Shown here: in pieces, positions 6,737 to 10,393 of the stretch
How the letters are laid out: every line of letters starts with the position of its first letter
Numbering within the stretch: the first letter of the stretch is position 1
Source of the DNA: Acidobacteriota bacterium
GTDB taxonomy: Bacteria > Acidobacteriota > Terriglobia > Bryobacterales > Bryobacteraceae
Assembly (NCBI GenBank): GCA_018268875.1
Contig: JAFDVT010000547.1
Coordinates: forward strand, 1 to 10,393
Direction of reading: 5' to 3'
DNA length: 10,393 nucleotides
The notes under the pieces: model-generated
The model's input: the letters and a program-made list of their open reading frames with translations, nothing else
Database searches by the model: none
What the model was told of the DNA's origin: nothing
Translations under genes and position numbers: made by a program

Positions 6737-7176
6737 TGCGTGTCCGTAATCTCAAAGATGTTTCGCCGGGTCTCTTCGATGCGGACTTTTTCGAGGGTGA
6801 CCGACGAGAAGGCCGATTGTCCGAAGTAGCGCGGCCAGGAATCGTACAACCGGCGGCGGATGACCACGGCCAGATTTTCGGTGGTCGGCACCAGTCCGCC
6901 GGGCTGTTGAAATTCGGCGATGTCCACGTTCAGGTTGCTGTGTTCCATGGGGTCCACAATTTCGCGGCGCACCAGCGAATCCAGCAGATCGAGGTCGACG
7001 ATGCGGCCCGACCGTTCTTCCAGCGGTCCGCGGACGCTGACGTCGAGCGCGTAATCATGGCCGTGTCCAAAAGGGTTGGCGCATTTGCCGAACGTCGCGC
7101 GATTTTCCGCCTCGCTAAGCGAATCGGAATAGAGGCGATGGCTGGCCGAAAAGCGGTACCGGCGGGTTAGTTGCAT
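6733..7176 (-). CDS. 6-pyruvoyl-tetrahydropterin synthase / QueD family protein, copy 1 (Cys present, Asp to Glu)
   Basis: 147 aa of the COG0720 fold, which acts on dihydroneopterin triphosphate in the cytoplasm. Zinc histidines are H13 (FSASHRL), H38 and H40 (GHGHDY). The nucleophilic cysteine is C32 in FGKCANPFGHGH, a layout much like mammalian PTPS (FGKCNNPNGHGH). The pterin-binding glutamate near the C-terminus is E135 (IEET). In place of the usual Asp-His of the catalytic triad it has E78-H79 (PMEHSNL). Segment 92-98 and 113-124 are longer than in copy 2. Its ATG directly abuts the TGA of copy 2 and its TGA overlaps the folE ATG. It could make 6-pyruvoyl-tetrahydropterin (biopterin route) or 6-carboxy-tetrahydropterin (queuosine route); sequence alone does not decide, so no symbol is given. 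Confidence 0.9.
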   Translation of the reverse strand: MQLTRRYRFSASHRLYSDSLSEAENRATFGKCANPFGHGHDYALDVSVRGPLEERSGRIVDLDLLDSLVRREIVDPMEHSNLNVDIAEFQQPGGLVPTTENLAVVIRRRLYDSWPRYFGQSAFSSVTLEKVRIEETRRNIFEITDTQ

Positions 7177-7584
7177 TCAATCGCCCGCGTAGTCCACGTA
7201 GAGGTCGTCTGTCTCGTACAGGCGCACGTTTTTCAACCGCGCGGGTCCCTGAAAGTGCGGATCCAGGCGCCGCCAGATGTCGACCGACACGTTTTCGACC
7301 GTGGGAATCACCTTGTCGAAGGGCGGCACTTCGTAGTTCAGGAAGCGATGGTCCATAATGTCCACCACTTCGCGATTCAAAATGTCCTTTACGAGCTTGA
7401 GGTCGACGATCATGCCGGTGACGGGGTCTGGCACACCGTCCAGCGTGACCTCTAGAATATAGTTATGGCCGTGGCCATTGCGGTTCGCCGCGGGGCCATA
7501 CATCGCGCGGTTCTGCTCTTCGGTGAACTCCGGGTGGTAGCACAGATGCGACGCGGAAAACTCGACTTTACGGGTGATTTGCAT
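7177..7584 (-). CDS. 6-pyruvoyl-tetrahydropterin synthase / QueD family protein, copy 2 (catalytic Cys replaced by Ala)
   Basis: 135 aa, a paralogue of copy 1 lying directly upstream and beginning the same way (MQxTRxxxFSASH). Zinc histidines H13, H38 and H40 (NGHGHNY) are kept, as are D78-H79 (IMDHRFL) and E124 (LYETDD), which match the triad partners and the pterin-binding glutamate of mammalian PTPS. The position of the nucleophilic cysteine is A32 (YGPAANRNGHGH). C15, just after the first zinc histidine, is the only cysteine near the site. Resemblance to mammalian PTPS is strong in DPVTGM (53-58) and in PTVENVSVDIW (94-104). The copy may have another reaction, as PTPS-III does with Glu for Cys, or pair with copy 1. 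It is the first gene of the pterin operon; AGG four bases before the ATG is a weak ribosome-binding site. Confidence 0.9.
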   Translation of the reverse strand: MQITRKVEFSASHLCYHPEFTEEQNRAMYGPAANRNGHGHNYILEVTLDGVPDPVTGMIVDLKLVKDILNREVVDIMDHRFLNYEVPPFDKVIPTVENVSVDIWRRLDPHFQGPARLKNVRLYETDDLYVDYAGD

Positions 7585-7650
7585 TGGCCTGACTGTCGTA
7601 TTTGTTAGATGCTCGACCGGAGCCGAAAGGATCGCTAACCGTAGCCTAGC
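7585..7650. promoter_or_regulatory. Divergent intergenic region between the pterin operon and the tlpA cluster
   Basis: This 66-base gap is the only space for 5' signals of both the minus-strand pterin operon and the plus-strand tlpA-glcD-hydrolase cluster. No strong -35/-10 pair is seen. On the plus strand TTAGAT preceded by an AT-rich TATTTG is a weak -10 candidate. No clear Shine-Dalgarno stands before tlpA. The role is inferred from gene arrangement. Confidence 0.35.
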
Positions 7651-8145
7651 ATGTGGATTAAATTAGCCATGGGAGCGCTTGCCGCCGCGTTGGTTGCGGT
7701 GGTGTACCCGACTTTGGAAGCCCGTGTGATCCAACCCGGCGATTCCGCCCCGTCATTTTCCATCACCACCGACCAGGGCAACAAGATCACCCAAAAGGAT
7801 TTTGGCGGCAAGGTGCTGGTGCTGAACTTCTGGGCCACCTGGTGCCAGCCCTGTCTTGAAGAATTCCCGGCGCTCAACCAGTTCTCGGCGCGTGTGAAGG
7901 ACAAAGGCGTGGTGGTGGTCGGCGTCTCGGCTGACAAGAGCGAAAAGCAGTACAAGCGGTTTATCGAAGCCACTCATCCGGCGTTCCAGACCATGCGCGA
8001 CCAGGAAGCCGACGTCGCCTCCGACTACGGGACGTTCATGTTCCCCGAAACCTACGTGATCAGCAAGGACGGCAAGGTGCTGAAGAAATACATCGGCATC
8101 ATCGACAGCTTTCCGGAACTGGAAAAGCTGGTGCTGTCGCAATGA
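7651..8145 (+). CDS. TlpA/ResA-like membrane-anchored thioredoxin
   Basis: 164 aa. An N-terminal hydrophobic segment (about 4-19, MGALAAALVAVVYP) is an uncleaved anchor or signal peptide, placing the thioredoxin domain (about 28-162) outside the cytoplasm. The active site is WATWC65-Q-P-C68 on the expected strand-helix junction, with cis-proline P132 (MFPETYVI); the APSFSI start and the DFGGKVLVLNFW strand are typical of the AhpC-TSA/Redoxin and TlpA group. Such proteins reduce or isomerise disulfides in exported proteins or in cytochrome c apoproteins, and usually receive electrons from DsbD or CcdA; a dsbD lies at 2309-4120. ATG at 7651 keeps the whole hydrophobic segment; ATG at 7669 is an alternative. 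The stop overlaps the glcD ATG (ATGA). Confidence 0.92.
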   Translation: MWIKLAMGALAAALVAVVYPTLEARVIQPGDSAPSFSITTDQGNKITQKDFGGKVLVLNFWATWCQPCLEEFPALNQFSARVKDKGVVVVGVSADKSEKQYKRFIEATHPAFQTMRDQEADVASDYGTFMFPETYVISKDGKVLKKYIGIIDSFPELEKLVLSQ

Positions 8146-9563
8146 TTACGGCGCAGATCCTGTCGCGCATCGAAGCCATCACCGGCAAGCGCGGGTATCT
8201 CACTTCCGCGACGGATTTGAAGCTGTATGAATACGACGGCGGCGTCGACAAACATCGGCCCGATGTCGTGGCGTTTCCCAGGTCCACCGAAGACGTGGTC
8301 GCGCTGGTCAAGCTTGCCGCCGAATTTGGACTTCCCCTGGTCGGCCGCGGCGCCGGCACGGGCTTGAGCGGTGGCGTGATCCCTCGCGCCGGCGGACTCA
8401 TGATCGCGTTTTCGAAGATGAACAAGATCCTCGAAATCGACTTGGATAACGAGTTCGCGGTGCTGCAGCCGGGCGTTGTCAATTTGGACATCACGCTTGC
8501 GGTGCAGCGCGACGGGTACTTCTTTGCGCCGGATCCTTCGTCGCAACGCGCCTGCACCATTGGCGGCAACGTCAGCGAAAACGCCGGAGGTCCGCACACA
8601 CTGGCCTATGGCGTTACGACCAATCATATTTTGGGTTTCGAGGCCGTCCTGATTGACGGTACGGTGATTCAGGTCGGCGGCAAGGAAGCCGATCCCATTG
8701 GTTACGACCTGCGAGGTCTGCTGACGGGTTCCGAAGGCACGATGGTGCTGGTGACCAAGGTGATCGTGCGTTTGATGCGCGCGCCGGAAGCCGTTAAAAC
8801 GCTGCTTGCCATCTACGACACGCCCGCCGATGCGGGCAACACGGTCGCCGAGATCACGGCTCGCGCGATCACGCCGGCAGCGGTTGAGATGTTGGATGGC
8901 GTGATGCTTCGTATGGTCGAGGAGGCGACGCACGCCGGTTATCCGCTCGATGCCGCCGCTGTCCTGCTGATCGAACTCGAAGGTTTGAAGGAAGTGGTGG
9001 AAGAGCAGGCCGAGCAGATCAAGGCGTCCTGCATCGCGGCGAACGCTCGCGAATTTCGGGTCGCCCGGAATGCCGAAGAGCGCGATTTGTTGTGGAAAGG
9101 CCGCAAGAACGCGTTCGGCGCGGTGGGCCGCGTGAGTCCGTTTTATTACGTGCAGGACGGCGTTGTGCCTCGTACGAAGATCGCGCCGACGCTGGCGTTT
9201 ATCCACGAGGTAAGCCGGAAGTACGGGCTGGAGATTTCGAACATCTTTCACGCGGGCGACGGCAACATGCACCCGATCATTCTGTTCGACGCGCGCAAGC
9301 CGGGCGACCTCGAAAAGGCGCAGCATGCCGGCGAAGACATCCTGCGGTATTGCGTGTCGGTGGGCGGTTCGATTACCGGCGAACACGGCGTCGGTATGGA
9401 AAAAATGGAGCTGATGCGCGACCAGTTTCCGGCCGAAACCCTGGAACTGATCGCCGGGTTCAAGAACCTATTCGACCCGTCGTGCCGGTTGAATCCCGGC
9501 AAATTGTTACCCACTGGCATCGGCTGCATGGAGATCCGCCAGCGTGCGGGAACCGAAATCTAG
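8142..9563 (+). CDS. FAD-linked oxidase, GlcD / D-lactate dehydrogenase type
   Basis: 473 aa. The family oxidises 2-hydroxy acids such as glycolate or D-lactate with FAD and passes electrons to the chain or a partner. Domains: FAD-binding PCMH/type-4 domain about 35-215 with the pyrophosphate loop GRGAGTGLSGG (68-78) and the PDPSSQ-x-CTIGGNVSENAGG segment (131-150); FAD-linked oxidase C-terminal domain about 215-458 with the HAGDGNMHP motif (370-378, H370 and H377), GEHGVG (413-418) and the closing LNPGK (450-454). The length and motifs fit the GlcD subunit or a bacterial single-subunit D-lactate dehydrogenase. No glcE or glcF follows, so the glc complex is not shown here; those subunits may be encoded elsewhere or not needed. 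The ATG overlaps the tlpA stop by ATGA and the end overlaps the hydrolase by 20 bases, implying one transcript. Confidence 0.93.
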   Translation: MITAQILSRIEAITGKRGYLTSATDLKLYEYDGGVDKHRPDVVAFPRSTEDVVALVKLAAEFGLPLVGRGAGTGLSGGVIPRAGGLMIAFSKMNKILEIDLDNEFAVLQPGVVNLDITLAVQRDGYFFAPDPSSQRACTIGGNVSENAGGPHTLAYGVTTNHILGFEAVLIDGTVIQVGGKEADPIGYDLRGLLTGSEGTMVLVTKVIVRLMRAPEAVKTLLAIYDTPADAGNTVAEITARAITPAAVEMLDGVMLRMVEEATHAGYPLDAAAVLLIELEGLKEVVEEQAEQIKASCIAANAREFRVARNAEERDLLWKGRKNAFGAVGRVSPFYYVQDGVVPRTKIAPTLAFIHEVSRKYGLEISNIFHAGDGNMHPIILFDARKPGDLEKAQHAGEDILRYCVSVGGSITGEHGVGMEKMELMRDQFPAETLELIAGFKNLFDPSCRLNPGKLLPTGIGCMEIRQRAGTEI

Positions 9564-10371
9564 CTTCGTTGAACATTTATGCGTGTGGGAGTGGGAAGGC
9601 GCGGGGCCTTGCGTCGTGTTCGCTCACGCCACCAGCTTTCACGCCCGTATCTGGGACTCGATCATTCGCCGTTTGCCTGCCGATGTTCGCGCAATCGCGA
9701 TCGACCTGCGAGGTCATGGACGGAGCGGGAATCCGGTGCCGGGTCCTGCGCGGTGGAAGGATTTTGGGCACGACATCGCGTTGGTAGGCGATGCTCTTGG
9801 ATTGCGTGATGTGGTGGGCGTCGGTCATTCGATGGGCGCACACTCGACGGCGTATGCGGCGGTGTTACGTCCCGCGATGTTTCGCTCGCTGCTGCTGATC
9901 GACCCGGTGATCCGGCCCGATGCGCTGTACACGGGCAAGTGGACGGAGAGCCATTTCGCGCGCAATCGCCGCAATGTATGGGGTTCCGGCGAGGAGATGT
10001 ATCAGAAGTATGCGAACCGGCCTCCGTTCGACAAATGGGACGACGCGGCGGTTCGCGACTACTGCAACCACGCATTGAATGGCATCGCGTTGGCCTGCGC
10101 GCCGGAGTTCGAGGCGTCGATTTATGAGGCTAGCACCGAGCCGGAATCGCGGATTTCGCCGGAGGAGTTGGCGTCGATACAGGTACCGGTTGTCGTGATG
10201 CGCGCGAAGTACGAGGCGGTTGCGGGAGTGGTGGACATGAACGCGTCGGCAACCGATCCAGCGTTAGCGTCGCGCTTGGCGAAGGGTGTCGATGTGAAGG
10301 TCGACTACGGGCATTTCATTCCGATGGAGGCTCCGGACCTGGTAGCGGAGCAGATTCGCGAACTACTTTAG
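9544..10371 (+). CDS. Alpha/beta-fold hydrolase
   Basis: 275 aa from a GTG start at 9544, which has GGAG ten bases upstream and overlaps the 3' end of glcD by 20 bases; a GTG at 9583 would begin at residue 14 and has no ribosome-binding site. Seen: oxyanion segment VVFAHATSFHARIW (24-37), where HATSF stands in place of HGxxG; DLRGHGRS (54-61); nucleophile elbow GHSMGAH with S96; and catalytic histidine H257 (YGHFIPMEAP). The acid is less clear: the usual Asp after the sixth or seventh strand is absent from the VPVVVMRAKYEAV segment, leaving E224, or D120 in LLIDPV, as candidates. The substrate is unknown; esters, lactones or haloalkanes are all handled by this fold. Coupling with a 2-hydroxy-acid oxidase might suggest release of a hydroxy acid from an ester or lactone, as speculation. 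No signal peptide is seen. Confidence 0.88.
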   Translation: MREPKSSFVEHLCVWEWEGAGPCVVFAHATSFHARIWDSIIRRLPADVRAIAIDLRGHGRSGNPVPGPARWKDFGHDIALVGDALGLRDVVGVGHSMGAHSTAYAAVLRPAMFRSLLLIDPVIRPDALYTGKWTESHFARNRRNVWGSGEEMYQKYANRPPFDKWDDAAVRDYCNHALNGIALACAPEFEASIYEASTEPESRISPEELASIQVPVVVMRAKYEAVAGVVDMNASATDPALASRLAKGVDVKVDYGHFIPMEAPDLVAEQIRELL

Positions 10372-10393
10372 CTGTGGACTGTACGGCGGCAAG

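Noticed and set aside
8052..9386. Long minus-strand open frame (444 codons) antisense to the glcD-like gene
   Set aside because: Its translation is rich in Arg, His, Asp and Gln with no family motifs, while the plus strand encodes a complete flavoprotein with all motifs; it is a by-product of GC-rich third positions.
1..10393. Search for CRISPR arrays, tRNA, rRNA, phage, toxin-antitoxin or transposase genes
   Set aside because: No repeated spacers, no conserved RNA sequence recognised and no such protein motif in any frame; the strand is filled with metabolic and housekeeping genes.

Overview
The window reads as ordinary chromosome from a GC-rich, soil-type bacterium, most likely an Acidobacteriota member of the Solibacter/Bryobacter kind. 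That guess rests on base composition, the yceD-rpmF-plsX housekeeping block, the large secreted M28B peptidase, a mammalian-like 6-pyruvoyl-tetrahydropterin synthase pair and a short GTGTCAGA inverted repeat. It is an inference from gene content; no rRNA is present to settle it. No phage, transposase gene, CRISPR array, tRNA or rRNA was seen.

Layout. Positions 1-7584 hold minus-strand genes; 7651-10371 hold plus-strand genes; the two groups diverge from a 66-base gap. In transcription order, the minus-strand set begins with a tight pterin operon: two tandem PTPS/QueD paralogues and folE (7584 to 6128), joined by a TGA-ATG abutment and an ATGA overlap. After a 131-base gap with a plausible promoter comes yceD (DUF177), rpmF, plsX, dsbD and an M28B metallopeptidase (5996 to 189), the last two joined by an ATGA overlap. 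Beyond a 34-base perfect hairpin repeat lies the N-terminus of an ACT-domain protein, probably SerB, cut by the window edge (98 to 1).

The plus-strand set is a compact three-gene cluster: a TlpA-like thioredoxin, a GlcD/D-lactate dehydrogenase type flavoprotein and an alpha/beta hydrolase, each overlapping the next.

Functional themes are pterin synthesis (GTP to dihydroneopterin triphosphate to a tetrahydropterin), ribosome and membrane-lipid housekeeping (L32, YceD, PlsX), envelope thiol redox (DsbD and TlpA, on either side of the divergent gap) and exported peptide breakdown. The observation most worth a second look is the tandem PTPS pair: each copy keeps the zinc histidines but has a different substitution in the catalytic residues. 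I did not find convincing evidence of an entirely new system.
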